Assembly: GCA_004293165.1 (NCBI GenBank)
Contig: RDYL01000008.1
Coordinates: forward strand, 1-64,000
Length of the DNA: 64,000 bases
Reading direction: 5' to 3'
DNA from: Flavobacteriia bacterium
GTDB taxonomy: Bacteria; Bacteroidota; Bacteroidia; Flavobacteriales; Flavobacteriaceae
Below are positions 52,701-60,504 of the stretch, piece by piece; the first letter of the stretch is position 1; each line of letters opens with the position of its first letter. The position numbers were made by a program, and so were the translations under genes. The notes under the pieces are model-generated. The model was not told where the DNA came from, ran no database searches, and was given only the letters and a program-made list of their open reading frames with translations.

Positions 52701-52884
52701 AATTGATTACAAAAAAGACCATAATTACTTCAAACCAAACTGCATTGTAAACCACAACGCGAGCAGTATCAGTATTATAAGCATCTTCAATAAAAGTTCC
52801 TGCTGCCATGGCTAGAGCAAAAGCAATAAACAAAAAAGCCATTAAACGAGTAGAGAACAAAAGTGAGAATATTTTTTTTTCCAT
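49726..52884 (-). CDS. Cytochrome c biogenesis protein, ResB-CcsA fusion (system II)
   Basis: This 1052-residue membrane protein fuses a ResB-like N-terminal half to a CcsA-like C-terminal half. The first half has TM segments around 13-30, 40-60, 80-100 and 440-460 with a large periplasmic domain between. The second half has several TM segments and the tryptophan-rich haem-handling motif ESWGRYWGWDPKETWALI. Histidines for haem transport are present (IHVAVIVASYGPF, VNFHLSGLHSY). The protein delivers haem to apocytochrome c on the outer face of the inner membrane. Fused forms of this size are usual in Bacteroidota. Confidence 0.94.
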   Translation of the reverse strand: MEKKIFSLLFSTRLMAFLFIAFALAMAAGTFIEDAYNTDTARVVVYNAVWFEVIMVFFVINFLGNIKRYQLHKKENWATLILHLSFILIIVGAFITRYISYEGMMPIREGESANIIYSDKPYLTVLVDGKHEGEMRRRTFEKGLILAPEIKEDAFLNTFASNDFSMGGEFSDIPFEIEHQEFVMNATETVVPSETGKLMIKMVESSGGTRHEHYLKEGEVQNLHNVLFAFNKYTEGAINITKIAEAYTIQTPFEGDFMRMADKLQGKVAKDSVQTLMLRSLYNIGGAQFVFPEPAIKGELTFKSNNDFKDKQTDDALKVKIKTQGKEEVLTLVGARGKQGVPQSVKMGDLEFTLFFGSKVYNTPFTIKLDDFIADKYPGTENSYSAFKSKIEVSDSEQKKTFKDSVFMNNILDYRGFRFFQAGFDPDEKGTQLSVSHDFWGTWITYIGYFLLYFGLMAILFNKNTRFASLKEKLEKVKVKKASLLCIFLIFFSTVAFAQEHNHQPSKEEILELLKKYEVTPEHASEFGKVVIQDNGRMKPINTFSSELLRKVSKSDTYEGMNSDQAFLSMTQYPQYWYSLPIIYLKRGNDSIRKLIGVEKEAKYAPLISFFDETGNYKLAKYLETAYKEPVPNQFQKDFIEADKKVNLLYSALSGQILKVFPIPGDKSNKWVSFLEVNQPTGTALDSIKNVMPFYLNALDKASQSKNYELPNSLLKGLTEYQKKYGAAVMLSESKISSEITYNKYDIFKRLYYMYMLAGVLMLAFCIVQIFKDSKTIRTIINVFHGLIGLFFILHLAGLIIRWYISGHAPWSDAYESMIYVAWATMFFGLAFGKDSKLTVASTAFVTAIILMIAHWNWMDPTIGNLQPVLNSYWLMIHVAVIVASYGPFTLAMVLGLVSLFLMIFTNEKNKEKMKLSIDEITYINEMALTVGLVMLTIGNFLGGQWANESWGRYWGWDPKETWALISIMVYAFVIHARFVPALRGRWIYNVMSVLAFASILMTYFGVNFHLSGLHSYASGEKQNVTYYFIILAIVLVIAVIAYFPYKKYYKK

Positions 52885-52918
52885 GAGATTTTAGGAATAC
52901 TTATTTATAAAATTGTCA

Positions 52919-52952
52919 CAAATGTACTTAATTTGAAAATCTTTTTAACCAA
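52919..52952 (-). promoter_or_regulatory. Candidate promoter of the cytochrome c biogenesis gene
   Basis: TACATTTG (52919-52926) on the minus strand fits TAnnTTTG. A TTG lies 23 nt upstream (52950-52952), slightly wider than optimal. Confidence 0.4.
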
Positions 52953-52990
52953 GTTTAACATAGGATTTGTGTTTTTAAGCAATGTTTAAT

Positions 52991-53719
52991 CTAGTATAAC
53001 ATTTTAATTTCTTTCAAATCATATACAGCAACTATTTCATTATCAAGAACTACTCTTAATTTTCCATCTCTTGTAACCTCTAAAATTTTACCTACAAAGC
53101 GTTTATTTTGTAAATCTTCAAAGGTAGAAACTTTGTCTTTTTTATATAAAATTTCATGGTATTCATTCCAAAAACAATCTTCACCTTGCAATTTAACTGC
53201 CTCTAAATTACTTTTTAATTCGTTTACAATTTCAGCTAATAAAGCATCTTTATCAAAGTCTTTATTAGCTAATAAAAATAACGAAGAAGCTTGGGGCAAC
53301 AAATCAAAATTTCCTTGATTTACGTTAATTCCAATCCCAATTATTGTTTGAATCTCATGCTGTCCTTTGAAACTGTTTTCAATTAAAACACCAGCAATTT
53401 TTTTATTTTCTGCCAAAATGTCGTTAGGCCATTTTATTTTAAAATTTAAATCGGTGAACTTTTTCAACCCTTTAACAATACTTAAAGCAACAATTACATT
53501 TACAGTAAATAAACTAATTTCATTCCACTTAAAACCACACAAAACACTAAAGGTTAAGTTTTTACCACTTTCCGAAAGCCATTCAGCACCTCTTTGGCCT
53601 TTCCCATTAGTTTGCTGTTCTGCTACAACAATTGTAAAATTTTCAATTGGTTTCGTATTGGCTAAATTCTTTAAAAAAGCATTGGTAGAATCTATGGCAT
53701 TGAGTTTGATTATGTTCAT
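52991..53719 (-). CDS. birA: Biotin-[acetyl-CoA-carboxylase] ligase
   Basis: This 242-residue enzyme attaches biotin to the carrier domain of carboxylases. The start at 53717-53719 gives MNIIKLNAIDSTNAFLKNLA. A longer open frame adds 23 hydrophobic residues that do not belong to the family. The catalytic domain has VVAEQQTNGKGQRGAEWLSE, LKFKIKWPND-like text (NFKIKWPNDILAENKKIAGV) and IIGIGINVNQ. There is no N-terminal DNA-binding domain, so this is the simple class I form, not a repressor. It diverges from rsfS. Confidence 0.95.
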   Translation of the reverse strand: MNIIKLNAIDSTNAFLKNLANTKPIENFTIVVAEQQTNGKGQRGAEWLSESGKNLTFSVLCGFKWNEISLFTVNVIVALSIVKGLKKFTDLNFKIKWPNDILAENKKIAGVLIENSFKGQHEIQTIIGIGINVNQGNFDLLPQASSLFLLANKDFDKDALLAEIVNELKSNLEAVKLQGEDCFWNEYHEILYKKDKVSTFEDLQNKRFVGKILEVTRDGKLRVVLDNEIVAVYDLKEIKMLY

Positions 53720-53777
53720 GTTAGTAGTAAGAAAATTTAATCTTATGTTAAGGTTCAAAAATAACGACAAAAAATGA

Positions 53778-53785
53778 TACCTTTG
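53778..53785 (+). promoter_or_regulatory. -7 promoter element of rsfS-ftsH
   Basis: TACCTTTG fits TAnnTTTG and lies 20 nt before the rsfS ATG, in the gap to birA. The -33 region has only a weak TTC at a 21-nt spacing. Confidence 0.5.
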
Positions 53786-53805
53786 CATAAATTCAAAAAT
53801 AATAA

Positions 53806-54177
53806 ATGACGAAGAAGCAGATTAATAATGATGATTTATTAGCAAACATCATCAAAGGGATTGAAGAAGTAAAAGGAGAAAATATTGACATTCTTGACTT
53901 AAGAGCAATTGACAACACCGTTTGTGATTATTTTGTGATTTGTAATGGTAATTCAAACACACAAGTTAATGCAATTGTAGGTTCTATTCAAAAAATTGTT
54001 TCTAAAGAATTAAAAGACAAACCATGGCACGTTGAAGGTGCAGAAAATGGAGAATGGGTTCTAATGGACTACGTGAATATTGTAGTTCATGTTTTTCAAA
54101 AACACATTCGTGAATACTACCGAATTGAAAGTTTATGGGGTGATGCTAAAATCACTACTATAGAAACCAAATACTAA
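53806..54177 (+). CDS. rsfS: Ribosome silencing factor RsfS
   Basis: This 123-residue protein binds uL14 and blocks joining of ribosomal subunits under starvation. It has the family's core: NIDILDLRAIDNTVCDYFVI, CNGNSNTQVNAIV, KPWHVEGAENGEWVLMDYVN, and IVVHVFQKHIREYYRIESLW. The length is typical. The gene lies 6 nt before ftsH, a conserved pairing in Flavobacteria. Confidence 0.97.
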   Translation: MTKKQINNDDLLANIIKGIEEVKGENIDILDLRAIDNTVCDYFVICNGNSNTQVNAIVGSIQKIVSKELKDKPWHVEGAENGEWVLMDYVNIVVHVFQKHIREYYRIESLWGDAKITTIETKY

Positions 54178-54183
54178 TTTTTT

Positions 54184-56103
54184 ATGGCACAAAATAGTAA
54201 TTCTAACTTTAAGTTTAGTCCTTGGATGAGTATTGTTCTTGTCCTAGTTATCTTTTTTACAATAAGTTTATTTACAAAAGGCCTTGATTTAAGTAATCCT
54301 GCGCCAACAACTTTATCAAAATTTTATCAATATTTAGATAAAAATCAGGTAGACAAAGTAGTGTTTACTAATACCAAGGCAACTGTTTACTTAAAAAAAA
54401 CAGCCCTAACTGATAAGGCGCACGACAAAGTAAAAAATGATGTTTTAGGAAAATTAAACACAAAAGGCCCTCACTATTTTACTGAAATTGGTGATTTAAA
54501 AACTTTTCAAGAAAATTTACAAAAAGCATCAAGTGAAGGTAAACTTTCAGATTATGAAAAAGAGCCTGAAAGCATGTGGGGTGAAGTTATATCAATGCTA
54601 TTGCCATTTGTTATATTGATTGGTCTTTGGATTTTTATGATGCGAAGAATGTCGGGTGGTTCTGGTGGCGGAGGTGGTCAAATCTTCAGCATTGGAAAAT
54701 CAAAAGCAAAATTATTTGATGAAAAAAATGATACACGCGTTACTTTTGAAAACGTTGCCGGATTAGAAGGAGCAAAAGAAGAAATTCAAGAAATTGTAGA
54801 ATTCTTAAAAACTCCTGAAAAATATACCTCTATTGGTGGTAAAATCCCAAAAGGAGCCTTATTAGTAGGACCTCCAGGAACAGGTAAAACCTTACTTGCA
54901 AAAGCGGTAGCAGGGGAAGCAAAAGTACCTTTCTTCTCATTATCTGGTTCAGATTTTGTGGAAATGTTTGTTGGAGTTGGAGCATCTCGTGTTAGAGATT
55001 TATTCAAACAAGCAAAAGAAAAATCACCCTCAATTATTTTTATTGACGAGATTGATGCTGTGGGAAGAGCTCGCGGTAAAAACAACATGACAGGTGGAAA
55101 TGACGAGAGAGAAAACACTTTAAATCAGTTATTAACAGAAATGGATGGTTTTGGAACCAATTCAAATGTAATTGTTTTAGCTGCAACAAACCGTGCCGAT
55201 GTTTTAGACAAAGCTTTATTACGTGCCGGTCGTTTTGACAGACAAATTTATGTGGATTTACCAGACATTAGAGAGCGTAAAGAAATATTTGAAGTTCACT
55301 TAAAACCTTTAAAAAAATCAGAGGAATTAGACACTGAATTTTTAGCAAAACAAACTCCAGGATTCTCAGGAGCTGACATTGCTAATGTTTGTAACGAAGC
55401 AGCTTTAATTGCCGCTCGTAACGACAAAAAAGCGGTAGACAAACAAGATTTCTTAGACGCTGTAGATAGAATTGTAGGTGGTTTAGAAAAGAAAAATAAA
55501 ATTGTTACACCGGCAGAAAAACGTGCAATTGCCATTCACGAAGCCGGACACGCAACGGTTAGCTGGATGTTAGAACACGCCGCACCACTTGTAAAAGTAA
55601 CCATAGTTCCTCGTGGACAAAGTTTAGGAGCTGCTTGGTATTTACCAGAAGAACGACTAATTGTTCGACCAGATCAAATGTTAGACGAAATGTGTGCTAC
55701 CATGGGAGGAAGAGCTGCTGAAAAAGTAATTTTTAATGAAATTTCAACAGGAGCTTTAAGCGATTTAGAAAAAGTTACACGTCAAGCAAGAGCAATGGTA
55801 ACCATTTATGGATTGAACGATAAGCTTGGAAATATCACCTATTATGATTCATCAGGACAGTCTGATTACAATTTTTCTAAACCATACTCTGAAGAAACTG
55901 CAAAAGTGATAGATTTTGAAATTTCTAAATTAATTGAAGAGCAATACCAAAGAGCTATTCATCTTTTAGAAACAAACAAAGAAAAATTAACTCAATTAGC
56001 TGATATTCTAATTGAAAAAGAAGTTATTTTTAAAGATGATTTAGAAACTATTTTTGGAAAAAGACCTTTTGACAAAGAGGCTGAAATTCCTGCTACTGAA
56101 TAA
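54184..56103 (+). CDS. ftsH: ATP-dependent zinc metalloprotease FtsH
   Basis: This 639-residue membrane-bound AAA protease performs quality control of membrane proteins and short-lived regulators. It has two membrane segments (about 14-32 and 137-153) with a periplasmic domain between. The Gly-rich stretch [20 protein letters not shown] is followed by the AAA domain with Walker A GPPGTGKT (229-236), Walker [13 protein letters not shown], and the second region of homology ([14 protein letters not shown]). The zinc site is HEAGH with the third ligand in SDLEKVT. It ends KEAEIPATE and is followed by a strong terminator. Confidence 0.98.
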   Translation: MAQNSNSNFKFSPWMSIVLVLVIFFTISLFTKGLDLSNPAPTTLSKFYQYLDKNQVDKVVFTNTKATVYLKKTALTDKAHDKVKNDVLGKLNTKGPHYFTEIGDLKTFQENLQKASSEGKLSDYEKEPESMWGEVISMLLPFVILIGLWIFMMRRMSGGSGGGGGQIFSIGKSKAKLFDEKNDTRVTFENVAGLEGAKEEIQEIVEFLKTPEKYTSIGGKIPKGALLVGPPGTGKTLLAKAVAGEAKVPFFSLSGSDFVEMFVGVGASRVRDLFKQAKEKSPSIIFIDEIDAVGRARGKNNMTGGNDERENTLNQLLTEMDGFGTNSNVIVLAATNRADVLDKALLRAGRFDRQIYVDLPDIRERKEIFEVHLKPLKKSEELDTEFLAKQTPGFSGADIANVCNEAALIAARNDKKAVDKQDFLDAVDRIVGGLEKKNKIVTPAEKRAIAIHEAGHATVSWMLEHAAPLVKVTIVPRGQSLGAAWYLPEERLIVRPDQMLDEMCATMGGRAAEKVIFNEISTGALSDLEKVTRQARAMVTIYGLNDKLGNITYYDSSGQSDYNFSKPYSEETAKVIDFEISKLIEEQYQRAIHLLETNKEKLTQLADILIEKEVIFKDDLETIFGKRPFDKEAEIPATE

Positions 56104-56130
56104 GAGTTATCAACAAAATTATATTAATAA

Positions 56131-56169
56131 AAAACTTAATTCTTTACGCAAAGAATTAAGTTTTTTTTT
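56131..56169 (+). terminator. Terminator of rsfS-ftsH
   Basis: A perfect 15-bp stem (56131-56145 with 56150-56164) has a 4-nt loop, directly followed by a run of Ts. It is the strongest hairpin in the window. Confidence 0.92.
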
Positions 56170-56176
56170 ATCTTTG
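56169..56176 (+). promoter_or_regulatory. -7 promoter element of the LUD-cdsA-psd operon
   Basis: TATCTTTG fits TAnnTTTG and starts at the very end of the T-run of the preceding terminator. It is 31 nt before the ATG. I see no good -33 box at the usual spacing. Confidence 0.45.
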
Positions 56177-56207
56177 ATTTTCACACTATAAAAAGCAACT
56201 AAAATAC

Positions 56208-56816
56208 ATGAGTCTTTTTAGAAAATTTTTCGGCACTTCTGGAAATGAAGAAGACAATGATAACAAACAAGAAGTTAAGAGTCCTTATTCTCCTGATGTT
56301 ACATTGGCTATAGACGAACAATTTACTTTCAATTTCAAGGAAAATGGAGGTAAATTTATTTATTGTGAAAATCTAGAAGAAATTTCGGAAAATTTTGAGA
56401 ACATATTAGCAGAAAACGATTGGTTTGAATGCAACGCACAATGTTTTGATAATCGATTACTTTATTTACTTGACATAAATAAACTTACTTATAACAACGC
56501 TTCTAATCCGATTTTTATCCTTTCTTCGTGTGAAAATTTAATTGCAGATGAAGGCTCGATATTGTTTTCTTCTAATCAATTTAAACATTTTAAACCAAAC
56601 GAATTACCTACGAATATGATAGTTTTTGCCACTACAAGTCAAATTGTACATAGCAAAAGCGATGGGTTAAGGCGAATAAAAAACGCTCACGAAAAAAATT
56701 ATCCTTCAAATATTACGACCATAAAATACTTTGAAGAAGTAAAAGAAGAACAGGATTTTCTTCACTACGGAAGTTGCCATAAAAATCTTTACCTACTTCT
56801 TTTAGAAGATTTATAA
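56208..56816 (+). CDS. LUD-domain protein
   Basis: This 202-residue protein starts MSLFRKFFGTSGNEEDNDN and has the LutC/YkgG-type core pattern NPIFILSSCENLIADEGSIL (compare the usual ADTGT-hv) and TNMIVFATTSQIVHSKSD. Characterised LUD proteins take part in lactate oxidation, but this short single-domain version has no LutA or LutB partner nearby. It is the first gene of an operon with phospholipid genes, 2 nt before cdsA. A lactate role is therefore not supported here. Confidence 0.8.
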   Translation: MSLFRKFFGTSGNEEDNDNKQEVKSPYSPDVTLAIDEQFTFNFKENGGKFIYCENLEEISENFENILAENDWFECNAQCFDNRLLYLLDINKLTYNNASNPIFILSSCENLIADEGSILFSSNQFKHFKPNELPTNMIVFATTSQIVHSKSDGLRRIKNAHEKNYPSNITTIKYFEEVKEEQDFLHYGSCHKNLYLLLLEDL

Positions 56817-56818
56817 TA

Positions 56819-57625
56819 ATGACCGAAACGCTAAAAAGAGCATTATCTGGAGCCGTTTATGTACTTTTATTATTAGGCTGCATTTCTTATTCTAGAGAGG
56901 GTTTAGCAATTCTTTTTGGTGTGTTTCTTCTCATAGGTGTATACGAGTTTTGCAAAATGGCTGAATTAAATTTCTACGTAAGCCTACCTATTGCAGCAGC
57001 AGCCTATTATTTCTTATGGAATAAAAACGCTGATATCAATTTAAATACTGTTTTAACCACAATATCAATTCTAATTTCCATAAAATTAGTCTTGTATTTA
57101 TTCAATGCAAACAAAACATCCTTTAATATTTACACAAGATATTTCTTATTGTTTGGATACGTTATACTTCCTTTCATTTTAGCAAATTATGTGGCAATGG
57201 GTGTAAAAGGATACAATCCAAAAATTTTAATTTCGATTATTGTATTAATTTGGACCAACGATACTTTTGCTTATTTGGTTGGGAAAAACATTGGTAAAAA
57301 CAAACTTTTCCCAAGTGTTTCTCCTAAAAAAACGATTGAAGGTTTTGTAGGCGGATTACTATTTACAATTATTGGCGGCGCATTATTAGCCCAATATTAC
57401 ATCATGGCATCAAATTTATATATTTGGATTGTTATTGCTGCTATAGTGAGTATTTTTAGCACTTTAGGCGACTTAATCGAATCAAAATTAAAACGTGTTG
57501 CCGGAATAAAAGATACCGGAAATATAATGCCTGGTCACGGAGGTATTCTAGATCGACTAGATAGTATTATATTTGTCATTCCATTTATTAATTTATTTTA
57601 TTTAATTTTATACTATGTTTCATAA
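56819..57625 (+). CDS. cdsA: Phosphatidate cytidylyltransferase
   Basis: This 268-residue integral membrane enzyme makes CDP-diacylglycerol from phosphatidate and CTP. About seven TM segments are visible. The CDP-alcohol signature region reads SVSPKKTIEGFVGGLL and SIFSTLGDLIESKLKRVAGI, with KDTGNIMPGHGGILDRLDS near the end. It shares 11 nt with the start of psd. Both belong to phosphatidylethanolamine synthesis. Confidence 0.96.
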   Translation: MTETLKRALSGAVYVLLLLGCISYSREGLAILFGVFLLIGVYEFCKMAELNFYVSLPIAAAAYYFLWNKNADINLNTVLTTISILISIKLVLYLFNANKTSFNIYTRYFLLFGYVILPFILANYVAMGVKGYNPKILISIIVLIWTNDTFAYLVGKNIGKNKLFPSVSPKKTIEGFVGGLLFTIIGGALLAQYYIMASNLYIWIVIAAIVSIFSTLGDLIESKLKRVAGIKDTGNIMPGHGGILDRLDSIIFVIPFINLFYLILYYVS

Positions 57626-58271
57626 AGAAGGTTCAAAAATTATTTTAATTACCCTACTTTTAGTTGTGGGTATTATTTTTTCAGCAGATTATTTCTTAAA
57701 AGATATTAGCTGGTTAAGAACTGTGGCATTTTTATTTGCTCTAGTAATATTATTACTAGTATTACAATTTTTTAGAAATCCTACACGAGTTGCCGACAAT
57801 AGCGACAATCATATCTTAGCTCCAGTAGATGGAAAAGTAGTTGTTATTGAAGAAGTTTACGAACCTGAATATTTCAAGGACAAACGTTTGATGGTATCTA
57901 TTTTTATGTCGCCAATAAACGTTCATGTTACCCGTTATTGTGTAAACGGAATTGTAAAATACAGCAAATATCACCCAGGTAAATATCTAGTTGCTTGGCA
58001 TCCGAAAGCTAGTGAAGAAAATGAAAGAACTACTGTTGTTATCAACAATAGAATTTATGGCGAAATCATGTATCGTCAAATTGCGGGTGCATTAGCAAGA
58101 CGTATTGTTAATTATGCGCAAGAAGGCATGAGAGTGGTTCAAGGAAAAGATGCCGGATTCATTAAATTTGGTTCAAGAGTAGATATTTATTTACCATTAG
58201 GAACAGAAATCAATGTTAAATTAGGCGAAAAAGCTATCGGAAACAAAACCGTTATTAGTAAAAAAGCATAA
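57615..58271 (+). CDS. psd: Phosphatidylserine decarboxylase proenzyme (short form)
   Basis: This 218-residue protein converts phosphatidylserine to phosphatidylethanolamine and cleaves itself to form a pyruvoyl group. The self-cleavage pair is G186-S187 in FIKFGSRVDIYLP. The family core also has APVDGKVVVIEEVYEPEYF and NVHVTRYCVNGIVKY. An N-terminal pair of membrane helices is present. The length matches the short, archaea-like class found in Bacteroidota. It overlaps cdsA by 11 nt and is 2 nt before the ACBP gene. Confidence 0.95.
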   Translation: MFHKEGSKIILITLLLVVGIIFSADYFLKDISWLRTVAFLFALVILLLVLQFFRNPTRVADNSDNHILAPVDGKVVVIEEVYEPEYFKDKRLMVSIFMSPINVHVTRYCVNGIVKYSKYHPGKYLVAWHPKASEENERTTVVINNRIYGEIMYRQIAGALARRIVNYAQEGMRVVQGKDAGFIKFGSRVDIYLPLGTEINVKLGEKAIGNKTVISKKA

Positions 58272-58273
58272 AA

Positions 58274-58555
58274 ATGAACGAAAAGGATATTAATACGTTA
58301 TTTGACGAAGCATTTGCTAATGCACAATTGATTCCGCAAGAATCTGTGCCACAGGACATGCAATTAATATTGTATGGTTTATATAAACAAGCTACCTCAG
58401 AAACTACAAACCCTTTATTATTTCAAAATCCACAAGATATTCGAAATGCATTCAAATTAAATGCTTGGATGCAAGTCAAACATCTAAAACCAGATGATGC
58501 AAAAGCTGAATACATTAATATCATCAACAAACTGCTGAAAGAACGTAATTTATAA
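58274..58555 (+). CDS. Acyl-CoA-binding protein
   Basis: This 93-residue protein has the ACBP four-helix pattern, with MQLILYGLYKQATSETTNP, KLNAWMQVKHLKPDDAKAEY and INIINKLLKE. The family carries long-chain acyl-CoA. The gene sits 2 nt after psd, which fits a role in lipid metabolism. ACBP is mainly eukaryotic but also occurs in Bacteroidota. It is small, and the start is supported by tight spacing. Confidence 0.93.
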   Translation: MNEKDINTLFDEAFANAQLIPQESVPQDMQLILYGLYKQATSETTNPLLFQNPQDIRNAFKLNAWMQVKHLKPDDAKAEYINIINKLLKERNL

Positions 58556-58569
58556 TACGTATTACCACA

Positions 58570-59343
58570 ATGAAAAAGTCACTATTGATTTGGGCTTGCA
58601 TCGCATTTATGATGACGAGCTGCAAAAAGGAAAACGAATTAGAAGAAGTTAAAATTCCAGATCCTGAAGTAGAAACTAAAATTTCGGCCTTGGGAAATCC
58701 TGCAGATGTAAAGATTACCGAAGGTGGTATTTTTCAGATGAGAGGACTAAAATATGCGTATGATGATTTAGAACCACACATCGATGGTCGTACCATGGAA
58801 ATTCATTATTCTAAACATCATTTGGGTTACGCAAATAAATTAAATAAAGCAGTAATTGGTACTGATTTAGAATTAAAAACCGTTGAAGAAATTCTTAAGA
58901 ACTTAGACGCAAACAATAAAGAAATCCGAAACAATGCAGGTGGTTATTACAACCATAATTTATTTTTCGAAATTTTGAATCCAAAAGGTGGTGGCATACC
59001 TACTGGCGCACTTGCCGAAGCCATTACCGCAGAATTAGGTTCATTTGACAACTTACAAAAACAATTAACCGATGCTGCCGCAGGACAATTTGGAAGTGGC
59101 TGGGCTTGGCTAGTAGTTACAAGAGATGGGAAATTAGCCGTAACTAGCACCGCCAACCAAGACAACCCATTAATGCCAAACGCAGAGGTAAGAGGTACGC
59201 CTATCTTAGCAATTGACGTTTGGGAACACGCCTACTACTTAAATTACCAAAACAAACGCAACGAATATTTAACCGCTATTTTCAACGTAATCGATTGGAA
59301 TGTAGTGAATATTAAATACGAAACTGCGATTAGTAAGATATAG
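58570..59343 (+). CDS. Superoxide dismutase, exported lipoprotein form
   Basis: This 257-residue Fe/Mn-type enzyme has a lipoprotein signal peptide with C18 (MMTSC) and a linker of about 35 residues before the catalytic domain, which begins MRGLKYAYDDLEPHIDGRTM. Metal ligands are His in EPHIDG, His in GGYYNHNLFFEIL, and Asp/His in IDVWEHAYYLNYQNKR. Gly-Gly before YYNH and Gln in TANQDNPLM favour manganese. It should remove superoxide in the periplasm. The gene follows the ACBP gene by 14 nt and may be cotranscribed. Confidence 0.93.
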   Translation: MKKSLLIWACIAFMMTSCKKENELEEVKIPDPEVETKISALGNPADVKITEGGIFQMRGLKYAYDDLEPHIDGRTMEIHYSKHHLGYANKLNKAVIGTDLELKTVEEILKNLDANNKEIRNNAGGYYNHNLFFEILNPKGGGIPTGALAEAITAELGSFDNLQKQLTDAAAGQFGSGWAWLVVTRDGKLAVTSTANQDNPLMPNAEVRGTPILAIDVWEHAYYLNYQNKRNEYLTAIFNVIDWNVVNIKYETAISKI

Positions 59344-59410
59344 TTGGTTGATTATTTTTGAAAAAGTAAAACTGATTTTTGTCAAACATATATCCCCAAA
59401 ATTTGGTAGC

Positions 59411-59433
59411 TATGTATGATAGTGTCATACATA
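59411..59433. promoter_or_regulatory. Palindromic site upstream of the TIR-domain gene (possible operator)
   Basis: TATGTATGA and TCATACATA flank a 5-nt spacer, forming a 9-bp inverted repeat. It ends 21 nt before the ATG. There is no T-run, so a terminator for the preceding gene is unlikely. It could be an operator or a leader hairpin. Confidence 0.45.
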
Positions 59434-59454
59434 AAATGTTAACACAAATAATAA

Positions 59455-60390
59455 ATGAACAAAGCAGATTTTTTTATCTCACATGCATCAGAAGACAAAG
59501 ACTCTGTAGTTAGAGATTTAGCGAATAACCTTATGATGAATGGAGCCTTAGTGTTTTATGATGAATACAGTATAAAACTAGGAGATTCCTTGTCTGATTC
59601 TATAAACAAAGGAATAACAAACTCAAATCATGCTATTATTGTTTTAAGCAAATACTTTTTCGAAAAAGGTTGGACAAATGCAGAATTACAGGCTCTTTTT
59701 AACAAAAGCCTTCGAGAGCAATTTAAAATGCTAATCATTTATCATGAGATTGACCATACTCAAGTTGCAGAAAAATATCCACTACTAGCAGATATAAAAG
59801 GAATTGACAGCTCTGTAGGTATTGAAAAAATATCACAAGCACTTTTTGAAGCTATTAGTAAAAAAGGGCAGCTAGCATATTTGAAACATGGTTTTGAAAG
59901 AAAAAAGGAAGAATTAGATGAAGGCTTCTCAATCTCAATGTTAGTTGGTTTTCCTAATTTCGCAAACCAACAATTTGAAAAAGTTCTATTTGACCTTGGA
60001 AATAAAGATGTTTTTCATTCTAGATTAAGACTTATTTATTACCAGAATAGAATCTATTTCGAAATAATCGATTCCAAATACCATAGAATTTCAATTTCAG
60101 CAGATATTTCAAATTGGGTCGTTGGAGAGCAACATTTTATTCATGCTAATTTCAATTTTTCAGAAAAGAAATTATTTCTATTTATCGACAATGGAGTTAT
60201 AGATCATCTTAATTTAAGTGGGTTAAGTTTAAACAATACTTTCCTTAATTCTGCGACAGGTATAATCGGAAATTCACTTGAATTAAGAAATCCATGCCAA
60301 TTTATAATCGGGACACACTCAATCGGAAAATCTATGGATATCGAAATGGTATCTAATTATTCAGAAATTATAACCAATTACAACCGCTAG
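59455..60390 (+). CDS. TIR-domain protein with C-terminal concanavalin/LamG-like domain
   Basis: This 311-residue protein starts with a TIR domain (about 1-138): DFFISHASEDKDSVVRDLA, LVFYDEYSIKLGDSLSDSIN, and AIIVLSKYFFEKGWTNAELQ. E77 in WTNAELQAL is in the position of the catalytic glutamate of TIR NADases. The second half (about 158-311) looks like a jelly-roll sensor: VFHSRLRLIYYQNRIYFEI, HFIHANFNFSEKKLFLFIDN and IGTHSIGKSMDIEM, resembling LamG. No membrane segment is seen. Many bacterial TIR proteins deplete NAD after infection is detected, so this could be an immune effector, but that is inference. It stands alone between housekeeping operons, with a repeat immediately downstream. Confidence 0.85.
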   Translation: MNKADFFISHASEDKDSVVRDLANNLMMNGALVFYDEYSIKLGDSLSDSINKGITNSNHAIIVLSKYFFEKGWTNAELQALFNKSLREQFKMLIIYHEIDHTQVAEKYPLLADIKGIDSSVGIEKISQALFEAISKKGQLAYLKHGFERKKEELDEGFSISMLVGFPNFANQQFEKVLFDLGNKDVFHSRLRLIYYQNRIYFEIIDSKYHRISISADISNWVVGEQHFIHANFNFSEKKLFLFIDNGVIDHLNLSGLSLNNTFLNSATGIIGNSLELRNPCQFIIGTHSIGKSMDIEMVSNYSEIITNYNR

Positions 60391-60460
60391 CGCGAGCGTC
60401 ACGCTCGTGAACACAAGCTAAATTTATAAAATCACAATGGTCACGAGTATGATGCTCAGC
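60391..60460. repeat. GC-rich hairpin and degenerate second copy after the TIR gene
   Basis: CGAGCGT and ACGCTCG form a tight palindrome just after the TIR stop codon. A degenerate inverted copy (TCACGAGTATGATGCTCAG) lies 25-30 bp further. Sequences like GCGAGCGTCACGCTCGTG are frequent dispersed elements in several phyla by memory. It is clearly richer in GC than its surroundings. Confidence 0.6.
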
Positions 60461-60471
60461 CAGCCAATAAA

Positions 60472-60499
60472 AAAATCCCAATCTTTAGATTGGGATTTT
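60472..60499 (-). terminator. carB terminator
   Basis: A perfect 13-bp stem (60472-60484 with 60487-60499) has a 2-nt minimal loop and T-rich minus-strand sequence after it. It starts 6 bp beyond the carB stop and could also stop plus-strand transcripts from the TIR gene. Confidence 0.87.
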
Positions 60500-60504
60500 C
60501 TGTA

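Noticed and set aside
53367..53777. 136-residue plus-strand frame opposite birA
   Set aside because: It is a shadow of birA and ends at the rsfS promoter region without any signal of its own.
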